A stretch of DNA of 64,000 nt from Cucumis sativus (GCF_000004075.3 NC_026661.2:2356001-2420000); one strand, 5' to 3'. Positions 1-11,882 are shown, counted from the first letter of the stretch. Notes: a model not told the origin generated them from the letters alone. Made by a program: numbers and translations.

Positions 1-365
1 TTTTTCTTTTTGCAAGAATGATTACTATTTTTCAAACAAAAACCGAAAGTAATATTTAGAGTTATTTATTTAATTTAGCAAATGAGTGTTTGGAAAATTT
101 CAACTACTCACTAGATGAATTCTAGGTGTTAATTTGGAGAACATATAGTTAAGTTTGAAATCTATTTTGTCAATAAGTTGCTATATAACTATTGCATCCA
201 TAGATATGCGCTAGAAAACGTAAATGAAAATAGAGTAATACTTAGAATTGCAGCCTCATATTACAGTTATATTCTTGGAATAAATTTCTACAATTAAAGT
301 GTGATTAGACTGAGATAATGCAACCATAGCGCGAGAGTATCTTAAAGATATATATACATATATAC

Positions 366-701
366 CTTAGGCAAGACGTGGTAAAGGAGAAGCTGGCTCT
401 TCTGCTGGTCGTCAAGGGCGTTGAGGGCGCCGGGTCTAAGGGAATTGAAGCCATTATCAGTTGGAGCAAGAATGGTCAATCCTCCCCCTTGAGAATTGTT
501 GAGCTGATTATCAAGCTGAGTAATTAATCTACTTTCATTCAGCAAACGGATGAAGGTACTGAATTGGCCGCCTTCGGACAAAATGCCGGTTAAGTTGATG
601 GGTCCAGGAGGAGATGGACCCGGTGCAGCCGGAGTTTGGGCAAGAGTTTGGCAGAAGAGAGCAAAGGGAAGGAGGAGGAGGAGGAGAGCGGCGGAGGCCA
701 T
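366..701 (-). CDS. FLA: Fasciclin-like arabinogalactan protein, first exon (partial gene)
   Basis: Exon 1 encodes 112 residues; the rest of the gene lies beyond the left edge. Residues 1-21 look like a secretion signal peptide, and 22-34 form a short Ala/Pro/Ser-rich arabinogalactan-type stretch. From about residue 37 a fasciclin (FAS1) domain begins: the H1 motif is seen as TILAPTDNGFNSL (about 76-88) and the domain runs to YHVLPK. N-glycosylation sequons are NLT (36), NES (55) and NNS (68). A splice donor (AAG|GT) follows at 365/364. In this family FAS1 proteins are secreted to the cell surface, often GPI-anchored, and act in cell-wall adhesion or secondary-wall mechanics; the C-terminal anchor signal is not in the window. 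The first ATG after a TATA box was taken as start. Reading past the donor reaches a stop about 8 codons later, so the intron is needed. Confidence 0.88.
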
Positions 702-760
702 GGCGGAGAGAGTAGTTATAATAGATATAGGAGTGAAGGAGAGGAGGAGATAAGTGGTAA

Positions 761-768
761 TTTATATA
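761..768 (-). promoter_or_regulatory. TATA box of the fasciclin-like gene
   Basis: On the minus strand this reads TATATAAA, about 60 bases upstream of the start codon at 701, a normal plant TATA-to-ATG spacing. Seen by eye only. Confidence 0.5.
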
Positions 769-770
769 TT

Positions 771-3278
771 AAAGGGAGATGATGGGATTGGTTGGGAATG
801 AGCTGGACTTAATGGTGACAACTAAGAGCTTGACGCAAAGAGAGAAAAGATAGAATAGAATTATATATAGAGAGAATAATAATGTCCAAAAGTCTACGGT
901 GTTATGTTATGTATATTATGCACTCTCTCAATACATTATATTTACCCAAATTTTGTTTCTTTAGTAGGTGCTCTGCTCTCTCTTCAAAACTTGTAAATGA
1001 TAAACAATTGGAAAAGTCTTAGTTGTTTTCCTTTTTCTTTCAAGTGTAAATTGGAAAAAGGGGATTTGAACTCAGGATTTGCTTTCCTTAGTTGGTATAA
1101 AATGTTAACTTCTTAACTGTTAATGTAGTATAGTTAATGATATCCTTCCATTGTTAATGTGTTTTTGTCACATTTATTTGATAGAGATGATGTATATACT
1201 ATTGAGTTAGTTAAGTTTAGAGCTTTGACAAGATTTTAGATGTTAATAATACACATCCTTAGGAGGAGGGGTGACCTAATGAATTATTTGGAGATTGGTT
1301 AAGGTTAACTTGAAGGTTTGTGGAATAATTTGTTACTTTTTTTTAATAATGTACTATAAAAATTAAATATTAATAAGAAATAACATTGTAAATGGTAAAA
1401 CTGTTAAAATTAATTTACAAAATATAAAAAAAATTCAAAGTTTAAATACGAATATGATATTTTGATATTTTGGTTTATTATATTTTATTTAATTTGAAAA
1501 TGTATCTCTTATATTATATAAAAGGTAAATGGAAAATTAGGCAAGAATATACCAAAAATAAGAAAAACACATATCCATTGGATTCACAAATTATTGAAAC
1601 ATCTGCAAATATTACATTTTTTTTGAAGAAATGATTAGACAAAAAAATAGTAGAAGAAATGATTAGACAAAAAAATAGTAGAAGAAAAGTTTTACTCAAA
1701 TGTATGAGTTTTCAATTTTATTGATTTATTAGTAAATTTTAAAAATTGTTTGCACTTGGGCTTCTTTATGATACAGCGGCCTTTTTTTATTGTCTTATGA
1801 GCCCATAAGTATTTAAACAACATGGGCTTGAATCTTGGGCTTCAACTTGGGTCTCCACAACTTAATTAACAATCACAAAATTTCAAAGTTTGCTCAAACT
1901 TTTATTTTTGGTTAAATTACAAATCGTGCAGTTATGTGATTGCTTTCTAATTAAATGATATTAAGTACGTAAGTTTAGAGTTTACTTTGTGATTTTTGTT
2001 TGATTGTTTTGTGATTTTTATTTGATTGTCATGTAATTTTTAATAGATATTTTAAAGTAATTTATGATTTCTATTTGTTTGTCAGGTGCTTAATATTTTA
2101 TTTTGTAATTTTATTAAAAGTTATAAGTTATGTGAAAAAGAATATATAGTAATTATATATGATAATTAGAAGTCAATTGAACGAGGAACTAAATTGACAA
2201 AAATAAAAGCATTTTATATGATAATTCCGTATTACTATAAAAAATAACTATCTATTATACTAAAAATCAGAACAAGAAATCTTTTTCTATTTTCTAATCA
2301 GCAAACACATATGAAGCTTTGGCACTTAAAAAAGCCGAATGTCTTATGTCAAACCTTGATAATAATGATTTGACATCTGGTGTTGCAAAAGAAAACTAAA
2401 TTTTGTCGATTCATATGAAGTTAAGAAAACAATTATATATTTATTGTAAAAATATAAACCACAAATACATACTTTTATAACCAAAACTAAAATAATCTAT
2501 ACCCTTGACACAAATTACTATAGCATAATTATAATAATCTAAAACTATAATAACCCACTCCTCATCGCAAACATTCTCTAAAAACTTCACATCTATTTGG
2601 TCCTAAAATTGATAAAGATCAACTTATTTACCATTCAATTAAAACTTTATTGTAGTGTAACACTCAATCCTTCCATTATAAAGTTTAATGTTAATTTAGG
2701 TCCAACTTTTATGGTGTAAAGTTGGAGCTTAGGTAATTACTTATTATTTATCATCCAATTTCTTTCTTAAATATTAACAAATTGAACGATACTATACAAA
2801 TTATAAGGGTTTGATAAATATAAGTTAAAAAACTTATAATGTAAGAATGTAATGAATACAAAATTTAAGAATTAGATAACCATTTATGGTTTTGAAGATG
2901 ATGAGACCAAGACAAGAAAGCAGTTTGGGAGATAATAAAAGATTTTACACAACCTTTCAACTAATCTAATGCAAACATTGTGAAGTCTCACAAATTTGGA
3001 TGGAACAAAATGTATAGTTTCTATTTGTTAGGCATAATGCATAGGATTGAATTGTATTAAAAGAGGTAAAACGATCATAGGACAACCAATTAGCAACCAC
3101 AAACAAAACTTGTAAAGTAGTTTGTTCAATCGTACTAAATTCAGTTGTGGAAAAGGAGATAAGAAGATTGTTTATATATAGAGAGAGAAATCTCAAAAAT
3201 AGTATTTTTGTTTCCTTCAATCCCATGGCTTAATCACTATATCCAAATTGGCTTTAAAGTTGAATCTATGATCTTCCT
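771..3278. other. Gene-free AT-rich intergenic stretch
   Basis: No convincing coding sequence. Positions 1625-1686 hold a perfect two-copy tandem repeat of about 28 bases beginning GAAGAAATGATTAGAC. Near 1060-1085 the minus strand resembles a tRNA-derived B box (GTTCAAATCCCC), possibly a worn SINE. The rest is simple A/T-rich sequence. Confidence 0.5.
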
Positions 3279-3490
3279 TTGACGACACCTCAAAACGGTG
3301 AAGTCTTCAACAATCTCCCCATTGCCAAGCAATCCATTTTCGCTTCAATTATAAAGATCTCTTTCATTCTCCTTCTTCTTCTTCTTCTTCTTCCTCCTTT
3401 AGATCCTCTCAAAAAGCTTCTTAATTCCTTTGTTTCTGATCATACCAACAAATCCCAACAACCTTCAAAGTTCTATATTGGTGGTGGTGG

Positions 3491-4179
3491 ATGGCAAAAA
3501 CCAACAAATACACCTCCATCAATTTCAATCACATCTACGACAAGAATCTCTCCTCCAATTCCAAAACTGGCAACAATCCATCCTCTAATAAAAACCCATC
3601 TTCTTCTTCTTCCTCCTCTTTCGCCACTGCAACTTATTCTTCCATTTCTTCCCCTAACAAGTCCCATGGCCGCATGCTTGTCCTGACCCGTCCCACCCCC
3701 AGACCCATTACCTCGCCTCAACCCCTTTCCCCTCAACCCCAGTCTCGACCTTCATCCGCCGATCATCGTCCTGTTCCGGATCACCCTCGTCCGCAATCCG
3801 ATTCCGATTCGATCTCTCTTCGCCCTCTCGGTCGGACCGGTACCGGTGCGATCGCTCCCTCTCCGATTCCGGTGTTGGAGAAGGACAGGGAGATTACCCC
3901 TCCGGTTGTGACGTTGCATAAGCCGGAGAAATTTGTGCCCCCTCATCTTCGGGCGGGGTTCGTCGGGAAGGAGGAGAGACCTGTGAACGTTGGGATCCGA
4001 TCTAGGGAAGGGAACCAGAGGCAGTACGGGAATTATGGGTCTTCGGGCCGGTACGGTGAAGATGGGCGGCCGAAATCCGGTGGTGGGTATGAGAGGATGA
4101 AAGAGGTGGGTGAGGCAGATCTGGGGGCGATGGTGAATCGGCCAAGATCCAGTGGGAATCGGCCGAGTTCTAGTGGATG
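3491..4179 (+). CDS. Ser/Pro-rich disordered plant protein, unknown function (first coding exon)
   Basis: The exon encodes about 229 residues, starting MAKTNKYTSINFNHIYDKN. It is low in hydrophobic residues, with a poly-Ser run (about 37-43), a Pro/Ser/Gln-rich part (about 62-110) and an Arg/Gly/Ser-rich end. There is no signal peptide or membrane segment, so it is probably intrinsically disordered and intracellular. GC content is clearly higher than in the surroundings, as expected for a real exon. A splice donor GTATGT follows at 4180, leaving two bases (TG) of a split codon; two plausible downstream acceptors (near 5830 and 5964) begin with A and would give TGA, so the protein may end there. 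Without splicing the frame stays open to a stop at 4250-4252. I do not recognise a domain. The ATG at 3491 is preferred because the N-terminus looks like a conserved plant family start, but Met at about residue 62 is possible. Confidence 0.65.
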
Positions 4180-6300
4180 GTATGTTTCTGTCAAGTACTT
4201 GCTCTTTTTAAATTCTATGTCGTGGTTAATTAATTGGGATTGTGGAGCATAAACGTGTAGTTAATCGTACTTAAAAATGAACTATTTTGGCCCTGCATTT
4301 TGGGTATAGAATTGCCTTCTTTGGATGCCCTTTTACCATGTCACCGAGATTCTGCCGGGCTGCTGGCTATGGCTTTTTAGGAGAGTTTCTCTGTGATGTT
4401 CTCTCATGATTATAGATTAGATGGATCCTTTTGTCTCAATGAATTGGGATTATTGATAATTTGATACACAAAGGCTTGGTTAATACAGGCACTGGATTTT
4501 AGGTATGGTATGGAATTGCCTTATTTGAGTGCACTTTTATCATGACACTAGATGCTGTTGGGCCTTTGGCTATGGCTTTTTGATTCATACGACACTCCCT
4601 TCATGTTTGTTGGCTTTGAGATGAATCGCTTTAATCCCATGATTACAAAGTAGACGGATCCTTCTGTCTCAATGAATTAGGATCATTGATACAACCATGT
4701 AGCTAATTTTGGCATTGGATTTTAGGTATGGAAATTGTAATTGCCTTATTACCTTTTTACCAAGATAGTGAGATGCTCTTGTTTATGGGTTTTTATTTTT
4801 TTTTTATTTTTATGAGATTCTCTTGATTCTGAAGAGCTGTGCGGATTGAATCAAACTATTTAATCTCATGAATAAATCATAGAGCAGATGGCTCCTTATG
4901 TTTCCTGTTTTTCGACTGTTGAGTGTTGGCCATTAACGTGTAAGGTTCTCTTAGGAAAGAAGAACATTGGCTGCCTAAGTTGTTTTTCTTTGATTACAAA
5001 CCTTTTTTAGAATGCAGAATGTTCTATGAGCATGAAGAGGTTCAACTTTTGGACTTGTGTTTAATTGTTTTCCTCGGGTCGTGTCACTGGCTTGTGACAT
5101 TTTTTTTTAATCAAGGGGTGCTTCATATAGATTTGGGAGTTCTAGTATATGTAACATGGATTTGAAGAAGTTTGAGAACGAGATGATGTGTTTGTGTGAG
5201 ATGCTTGATTTAGATCGTGTATTGGACATTCTCTTTGTGGGCTTTACATTTTCATAGTTGAAAATTATGGATTTTGAAGAAATGATGTGATGAATTATGC
5301 ATTTCCAATAGGTCAAACCTTCAAAACAGATGTTCCTGATAAAATTTTATGATTCCACATGCTTACTTGATGCTCTATTCTATAGGCTGTACAACTGGGT
5401 TCTTGAGTTCTAGAGAATTTGATTGTTTGTCGTGCTAAAATTTTGTAAATGTGTTGGCCGTTGAATTTTACCTATAGAATTAGGCCGCCTTTTTTATCCT
5501 TCGACATTTGATTAATAAATGCACCCTTCTTCCCCATCACACAGACACACATGAACTTGCTTACATAAGCCAAACTAAGGTTAGCTTAGTTGATATTGAC
5601 ATGACCTTCTCCTTAGTGGTGGGTGATTTGATCCCCCACCTTGCAGTCGTACTGAAAAAGTTTTCACTGGGCTGATTGGTTAGACTCAAACAAAAATATT
5701 GAACTTGCTTTTGTTCATATGATAGACTTCCTCTAGTAAATAATGCTTTCATTCATATTTCTTCACGGATGGTGTCAATTTGTGTTCTCACTGATTTTTA
5801 TGGTTGGCAACAAATTGTGCTCAAACAGATTCATTCTGAAGTTGGATACTTTTCCAAGGATGAAGATGGTTTACATTTGAATCACAAGCCACGCTGCTCA
5901 GCACCCATCTTTTATCTTTCTGGAATTGTAATTCGTCATCATAACTTTTATTTGTACTTTTTAGATTTCATAGTCGTGGAAGATGAACAGATACCCACCA
6001 AGGTGACAAGATCTCAAGAATGAAGTGACATACTTCAAATTCAGATTGTTATACCCCAAGGAAATGAAGTTTGAGCATTCAATCCCTTTACTGATTGGTA
6101 GAGTTTGGCTTCTTCACCCCCTCTTCTGTATTTATGAAAGGGAAAGAAGATTGTTATGGAATGTAGAACTGACCAGGTGTTATGCATTGTCATCCTCGTC
6201 CTTGTCGTTGTCGTTTAACTGCATTTAGATCAGTCTTAGCATCTTGTGTGGAGGATGCTCTTATGTTTTTCAGTTTTCATCTAAGTTTGTAAAATAAAGA
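4180..6300 (+). other. Probable intron and 3' untranslated region of the Ser/Pro-rich gene
   Basis: Starts at a good donor. It has T-rich stretches and several possible acceptors, and ends near an AATAAA poly(A) signal at 6293. No confident second coding exon was found; an open frame at 5769-6023 has no recognisable family character. Confidence 0.4.
4270..4910. repeat. Three degenerate ~200-bp tandem units in an intron
   Basis: Three successive units share phrases such as TTTTAGGTATGG-AATTGCCTT, GGCTATGGCTTTTT, GGATCCTT-TGTCTCAATGAATT and GATCATTGATA. The first starts near 4270, the second near 4480 and the third near 4700. They have diverged, so the duplication is not recent. Confidence 0.6.
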
Positions 6301-6524
6301 GTCTTCTTGTGTGAGGATATTATTAGGTTTCATTCAGTTTATAATGAAATGAAATGGCCATTCTAATGCAACCGCTGGTACAAATAACTCATTTTCCCCC
6401 TCTTTACTCTTATGGGGCTTGGCATAAGGTGGGTTTGGCATGATGCCAAGCCCATGTTTGGCCAATGGTTTAAAAGTCATGGCATACTTTAAAGGTAAAG
6501 GGAAACTGAAATGAAGGAATATTT

Positions 6525-6745
6525 TAGTAATAATAATTAAGGATATAACAATATTTTAAAAAAATTACAAATATAACAATTATCATTGATAGACTTGTAT
6601 CGCTGATAGATTTTATATGATATATCAGTAATAGACTAATATTTACAACATGGTCTATCAGTGATAGACTTATATCATTGATAGAATTTAACAAATTTTT
6701 TAAAATTGTACTATATACTTAATTAATTTGAATTTAATTTTTTCC
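6525..6745. repeat. Dispersed ATGATAGAC-family inverted-repeat element, copy 1
   Basis: Short AT-rich element with repeated TCTATCA-TGATAGA palindromic phrases, bounded by inverted ends of the type TATAGCAA-ATTTTAAAAAAATT. Similar copies are at 9560, 14056, 23690, 45800 and 57980. Resembles a MITE; no coding capacity. Confidence 0.65.
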
Positions 6746-6869
6746 TTAATAAAAAAATGTTTTCAATTTTCACCTTACAACACAATTAGCTCTAAACATA
6801 GCTTTTATTTTACCACAATAACAATAATAAATTTGATCTGAACTTACATAAGATGTATGTAATTAATTG

Positions 6870-7178
6870 TTAAGGATAAATTTCAATAAGAGATCGACCT
6901 TAAACCCAAAATTGGAAATATGTTGTAGCCACTAAATCCAGCTTCTTTAATAAGACGAGTCCATTCTTTTTCACATCTCTCTCTTTTCCACAAACCATTA
7001 GCATATCACCATCATATCAAAGAACAGTTGAGTTTCAATGGAATCATCTGTTTTGTTATTGCCCACCACCATACCCATTACCTTTACTTTTCCTTTCTTC
7101 TCATTCCCATTGATTGCTTCTTTGGCATTTCTTCCAAATTTTCACACATTCTTCATCCCTCCAGTCATGTAGTACCCA
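6870..7178 (-). pseudogene. Orphan exon 2 of an O-methyltransferase (pseudogene)
   Basis: The minus strand begins with a Trp codon after an AG acceptor and reads close to WVLHDWRDEECVKIW, matching exon 2 of the OMT genes at 11411 and 36313, including the catalytic-His motif LHDW. It then shifts frame soon after (a stop follows about 25 codons in) and recovers similarity through the GKER-type and LIEIYP end, with TAA at 6870-6872. No exon 1 is found upstream, where the sequence is unrelated. A dead fragment, probably from an early duplication or rearrangement of the cluster. Confidence 0.8.
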
Positions 7179-7571
7179 CTGACGTTTTGATGACCCATCA
7201 TATGTGTGGAAATATATAGCATTATTCACATTAGTCGAAAAACATAGACTAAATTATTATTTGGATAAAACTTAAAAAAAAAAATCAAAATCCGAATTGA
7301 TTACACACAGAATTTAGCTTTGTTTGTTTTGCCTTTCTCCTATGAACAAACAAAACAAACCAAACAGATTGAAGAATTTAATTGAATTGTGTTTAGTAAC
7401 ATGGCATACACAATATTTATAGAGCAAACGAAGGAAAACTAAAGCACTAAAACTTTTGTTGGGGAGAGTTTTACTCAAAAATGGATATATAAAGAAATTA
7501 TTTATAAGCAAACAATTGAAAAAAATTAATTTAACTCATCACCGTCATGTCCTCTACAAGCTAGATTTCAT

Positions 7572-7806
7572 ATCATCAAATTCTCGTATATAACAACTTT
7601 GTTATTATCTATCTTATTAAGAATTCTAGTTCTTACACAACGATCTTTCCGTAATTACTTTTATGTATAATATCTTTCTGGTCTTTCCGTAGTAATCCAG
7701 AAAGATATTATACATAAAAGTAATTACGGAAAGATTGGTGTGTAAGAAATAGAATTCTTAATAAGATAGATAATAACAAAGTTGTTATATGCGAGAATTT
7801 GATGAT
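7572..7806. repeat. Near-perfect long hairpin, 110-base arms and 15-base loop
   Basis: The left arm (7572-7681) and right arm (7697-7806) are reverse complements with only a few mismatches, around 7638-7650 and one near the outer end. The loop is 7682-7696. The paralogous block B near 12390-12490 has a diverged left arm only, so the right arm appears to be an inverted duplication made in this copy. Confidence 0.9.
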
Positions 7807-8479
7807 GATCTTACTAATTTTTTTAATAATATCTCTCCACTAAAATTTTGAATTAAATCTAGAATGATGTACATGTAACTGAATAGTCCTATATATATAT
7901 AAATTAATAAAAGTAATATTGAAGCATGAAAGCTAAATTTGTACAAGCAAATGAAACATGAAAACTAAAAATACGTACCTTTTGCCAAAGTAATTATTCT
8001 CAAATTGCTTGCAACTATATGATATGAGATATGGAAAATTAACATATATGAATTAAAAGAAGTGTGTTAGATTCAAAATATATATTAGTTGCTACTTCAG
8101 TGGCGACAAGAAAAGAGTATTTTGAGAGAATTAATTAGGGTGTGTGGATTTTCTATTTTGATCACGTGATGGATATTGTTTAATTGGATATGAATATTAA
8201 ATATAGATTAATTTTTATAAATATAATAAAACATCAAAATATTACCGTGCATGTAACAAAATAAAAAAATTTATAATATTTTCGTAAATTTCAGGTTTGT
8301 CTTTCAATAGTGTGGATTATTTTTTACTTTTACATTTTCTCTCTTTCTTATTTATTCATCTTCTATTCGTATTATTACTTCTTCCGTTTACAATTTATGA
8401 TTCTTTATGTAAATATTTACTAATTTCTTTATGTCTTCGTCAAGAATTTTTTCCCTTCTTCTTCATTTCTCATTTTTTT

Positions 8480-8850
8480 TTCTTGGTACAAGATCAATTT
8501 AAACGATGTTGGTACAAGATTTAAACGATCGTATACTAATATCTAAACGGTAAGTTGTCTAACCCAGATAAACAAAGATAGATCACTGTCACTAATAGAT
8601 CGTTTAGATTATTAGTATAAGATCGTTTAGACTTGATACAAGATCATTTAGATTTGATATAAGATTGTTTAAAGTGGGTACAAGATCGTTTAGACTTGGT
8701 ATATGAGATAATTTAAACTTGTTACGAGATCGTTTAGACTGAGTACAAGATCGTTTAAACTAGGTACAATGGTACAAGATCATTTAGACATGCTACGATA
8801 TCGTTTAAATTGAATACAAGATTGTCTAGACAGAATACAAAACCATTTTC
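8480..8850. repeat. Degenerate ~20-bp tandem array, GTACAAGATCGTTTAGACTTG-type
   Basis: About 14 to 16 units of the type A-T-ACAAGATCGTTTAGACT follow each other, some in inverted sense at the start (AAACGATC). The same array is in block B at 13470-13790, so it predates the block duplication. Non-coding. Confidence 0.8.
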
Positions 8851-9195
8851 GTACGCGCGTGTGACCAATTAATTGCAGGGATATTTTTGTTATTTCACAT
8901 TGTCAGCCTATTTATTTTTTTCTTTTTTAAAATTGTTCTATACAGTATAAATATTTTCGCACTTTGTTATATTTTTTAAAAGAATCCTTAAATATATGAA
9001 ATTTAATTATATATTTGAAATAATTATTGTTTGTGATTAGAAATGTAAAATAATTAATACTTAGAAGTTAAATATTTATGTTAGAAGTTAAATATTTATG
9101 TTTTTGGTATATATAGAAACCAAAATTACATAAGTGTCTAATTATTTTAAAGAAAAATGTTTTAAATTACAAATTAGCTCAAATTGTTTATTAAT

Positions 9196-9559
9196 TGTAA
9201 TACTCTAAGCCTAGAATTCGGATTAGGATTTGGAATTCTGATCTCCGACATCCTGCATCTCCTAGGTCACATCATTCTTACTATCTTTAAAAGCTTATTA
9301 GAGTGGAAGTTCTCTCCACAAAAACCAACTAACACAAATCCTTTTAGCATGTAACATAGAATTGCTCAAAGCTAAGCTCCCTTAACTTTGAAGTTCCTAT
9401 GATCAAGCCACTGAAAAGGAATGTACACCTTGTTGGAATAGGTATTAACTTTTAATTCTTTTAAGTTTTTCTTAACATTACTTTCATGTTCTCAATATCA
9501 CTCTCATTCAGATGTGATACCGATTCATTCATGTCTCCCTCCTAATCTCGTGCGTTACA
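9196..9559. mobile_element. Small solo LTR-like insertion in block A
   Basis: The 364-bp segment begins TGTAATACTC and ends GCGTTACA, typical TG..CA LTR ends. It is flanked by TTAAT (9191-9195) and CTAAT (9560-9564), a target duplication with one mismatch. Block B lacks it at the matching point (near 14060), which serves as an empty site. Confidence 0.6.
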
Positions 9560-9775
9560 CTAATATAACCAAAATTTATAGTTTATTAGTGATAAACAAT
9601 GATAGATACTCATAGTCATCTATCAGTATTTATCTCATATATATATCAATGATAGATGGTAGTAGTTTATCAATGTCTATTAGTTCTGGCTAGCGATGTT
9701 ATTTTTCTATGCTTATATAATTAAATACTTTTGTTCATTTTGTTATTATTTAAATTATCTCTTAACTAAACGTAA
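9560..9775. repeat. ATGATAGAC-family element, copy 2
   Basis: Contains TAGTGATAAACAATGATAGA and further TCTATCA/TGATAGA phrases like the copy at 6525. Shared with block B (14056-14300), so it predates the duplication. Confidence 0.6.
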
Positions 9776-10253
9776 GATAATGCCATTGTAGAGAACATTC
9801 CAGAGTGACATTTATAAGCATTTTAGATCCAACATGTGCTGGCAAAATTCTAGTCGTAGACGGAGGGTTGTCAACTAGTACAAAAAGGATGGATGCCCTG
9901 CCACTTTGTATCAACCAAAATTTAGAAGTGTCCACTCATAATACCAGTCTCTTTCTTCAATTCTCATTCTCCAAATTTCCTCAACCTCCAGAATTTCTTT
10001 CCAACATGTAGCTAGGTGATTGGGGACCGTACCAATAAATGTCTACCCTCACAAAAATTAAAAACAAAACTATGAAGTGAGGGGCATCACCCATTCTAAC
10101 TTGTATGAAATAGTACTTAGTGTGGCTGATTGCTTCTATACACATAAATACACATCCTCGTTAAATTAATTAGAGGCCCCACTCTTTCATTTTTTCTTTC
10201 ATTGCTTTTTTTTCCCTCTGTTTTATTGTATCCAGGGTAATGGAGGATATGCA

Positions 10254-10264
10254 TATATATATAA
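10254..10264 (+). promoter_or_regulatory. TATA box of OMT copy 1
   Basis: TATATATATAA about 85 bases before the ATG at 10349. The same element and flanks (GGAGGATATGCA-TATATATAAGTGGAAG) are kept at 18355-18365 in block B. Confidence 0.55.
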
Positions 10265-10348
10265 GTGGAAGAAATGATCTATATCACAATTGGACACACC
10301 ACCAAAGTGTTTAATTTGGACAATTATTTCTCTCTTTTTGTTCTGAAT

Positions 10349-11710
10349 ATGAATATGGAGGGTGGAAATATGTTGGCAATGGGAGGGGATGAGTTGTTAG
10401 AAGCTCAATCCCACATATGGAATCACATCTTCAACTTCATAAACTCAATGTCTCTCAAATGTGCAATCCAACTTGGAATTCCAGACGCCATCCATAGCCA
10501 TGGACCCAACCCTATGCCTCTCTCTCTTCTTGTTTCATCTCTCCAACTTCATCCTAATAAAACCCAATTCATATACCGTTTGATGCGTTTACTAACTCAC
10601 TCTGGTTTCTTTGTTCAACAAGAAGAAGGATATATTCTTACCAATTCATCTCGCCTTCTCCTTAAAGACAATCCTTGTGCTGTATCTCCTTTCCTACTTT
10701 CCATGCTCCAGCCAGCCCTCACAGATCCATGGCAGTTCCTCTCAATCTGGTTCCAGACTGACGACCAAACGCCATTCGAGACAGCACACGGAGTGCCTTC
10801 TGGAAGTACATGAGGAATAAGCCAAAAGAAGGGGAGGTTTTTAATGCAGGCATGGCGAGTGATGCGAGGTTGGTGAACAGTGTATTATTGGGGAAACATA
10901 AAAGTGTTTTTGAAGGAGTTAAGTCATTGGTTGATGTTGGTGGTGGGACTGGAACAATGGCCAAAGCCATTTCACAAGCTTTTCCACAAATGGAATGCAC
11001 TGTGTTTGATCTTCCCCAGGTAGTGGCTCATTTGAGGGGAGATCAACCAAACCTCAATTATGTTGAAGGAGACATGTTTAAACGTATTCCTCCTGCTGAT
11101 GTGCTTCTCTTAAAGGTAAACTAACCCAATTGTTATTATTCTTTTCCGTTGCATTCCCACAATTTACTTATAAGATAATTGTAAATTTAAAAGAAATATA
11201 TCATGAAATCATATTTCCTTATCTTTATATTATTAGTTTGATATTTTATACTTGTATCTTTATCTTTATCTTTATCTTAGTTTTTCAGAAATTAACAATT
11301 TCATATATCTTATACACATTTTTTTTCCTTTTGTATGAGCTAATTATGAAATATAGTCATTATGTATTGTGATAAAATATAATATAATTTGAAGTGTGAC
11401 ATAAAAACAGTGGATATTACATGATTGGAGTGATGAAGAATGTGTGGAGATTCTGAAGAACTGCAAAGCAGCCATTAGAAGCAATGGTAACAAAGGAAAA
11501 GTGATGGTAATTGATATTGTACTGTTTGGGAATTATAAAAAGGACTCAATGGAAACTCAATTGTTGTTCGACATGTTGATGATGACATTAGTTGGTGGAA
11601 AAGAAAGGGAAGAAAAAGAGTGGGCTAAATTAATTAAAGAAGCTGGATTTGGGAGCTACAAGATCTTTCCCATTATGGGTGTGAGATCTCTTGTAGAGAT
11701 TTACCCATAA
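10349..11710 (+). pseudogene. O-methyltransferase copy 1, two exons, one-base frameshift in exon 1
   Basis: Exon 1 is 10349-11115 and exon 2 is 11411-11710, separated by a 295-base intron with GT..AG ends. The product is a class II plant OMT (COMT/IOMT/ROMT type), which would move a methyl group from S-adenosyl-methionine to a hydroxyl of a small phenolic or similar substrate in the cytosol. An N-terminal dimerisation domain is followed by the SAM-binding loop LVDVGGGTG, catalytic His in LHDWSDEE, Asp in VIDIVLF and Glu in GGKER. Exon 1 is broken: at about 10797 the intact paralogue has GTGCCCTTC but this copy has GTGCCTTC, so the frame ends 10 bases later in TGA. Everything after this is still well kept, so the break is recent or an assembly error. 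No other lesion was seen. Substrate cannot be told from sequence. Confidence 0.85.
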
Positions 11711-11845
11711 ACAATAATCTCTTCTAATGTTGTGTATGCATGCAAGGGTCAATTTAATTAATAACTGTTCTTTTTTCTTTTTAATGGAAAAATTGTGTGA
11801 ATGGAAGTGTGGATTGTTGGAGGTAATATTAAGAAAGCAATTGTG

Positions 11846-11882
<37 letters not shown>

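Larger units (their letters stand above)
7560..10348. repeat. Duplicated block A: upstream region of OMT copy 1
   Basis: This region lines up with 12380-14703 plus 18280-18420 (block B), in order and on the same strand, up to the TATA box. Shared landmarks include TGAAGCATGAAAGCTA, GTGTGTGGATTTTCTAT, the AAGATCGTTTAGA arrays and CCAATAAATGTCTACCC. Differences are explained by separate insertions: a solo LTR in A, and an AT-rich insert plus a CACTA element in B. No genes other than the OMT. Confidence 0.85.

Noticed and set aside
550-753. Plus-strand open frame opposite the fasciclin-like exon
   Set aside because: Antisense shadow; composition (Arg-rich run) is that of a reversed Leu-rich signal peptide.
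3279-3686. Open frame overlapping the start of the Ser/Pro-rich gene
   Set aside because: Different frame over the same exon, starts upstream of any plausible leader ATG, low-complexity Leu and Pro runs.
8480-8850. CRISPR-like array of regular repeats
   Set aside because: Units are contiguous with no unique spacers, in a plant genome with no cas genes.
9805-10011. 68-residue frame upstream of OMT copy 1
   Set aside because: Sequence is shared promoter-block DNA; block B has indels breaking it, and no family is recognisable.
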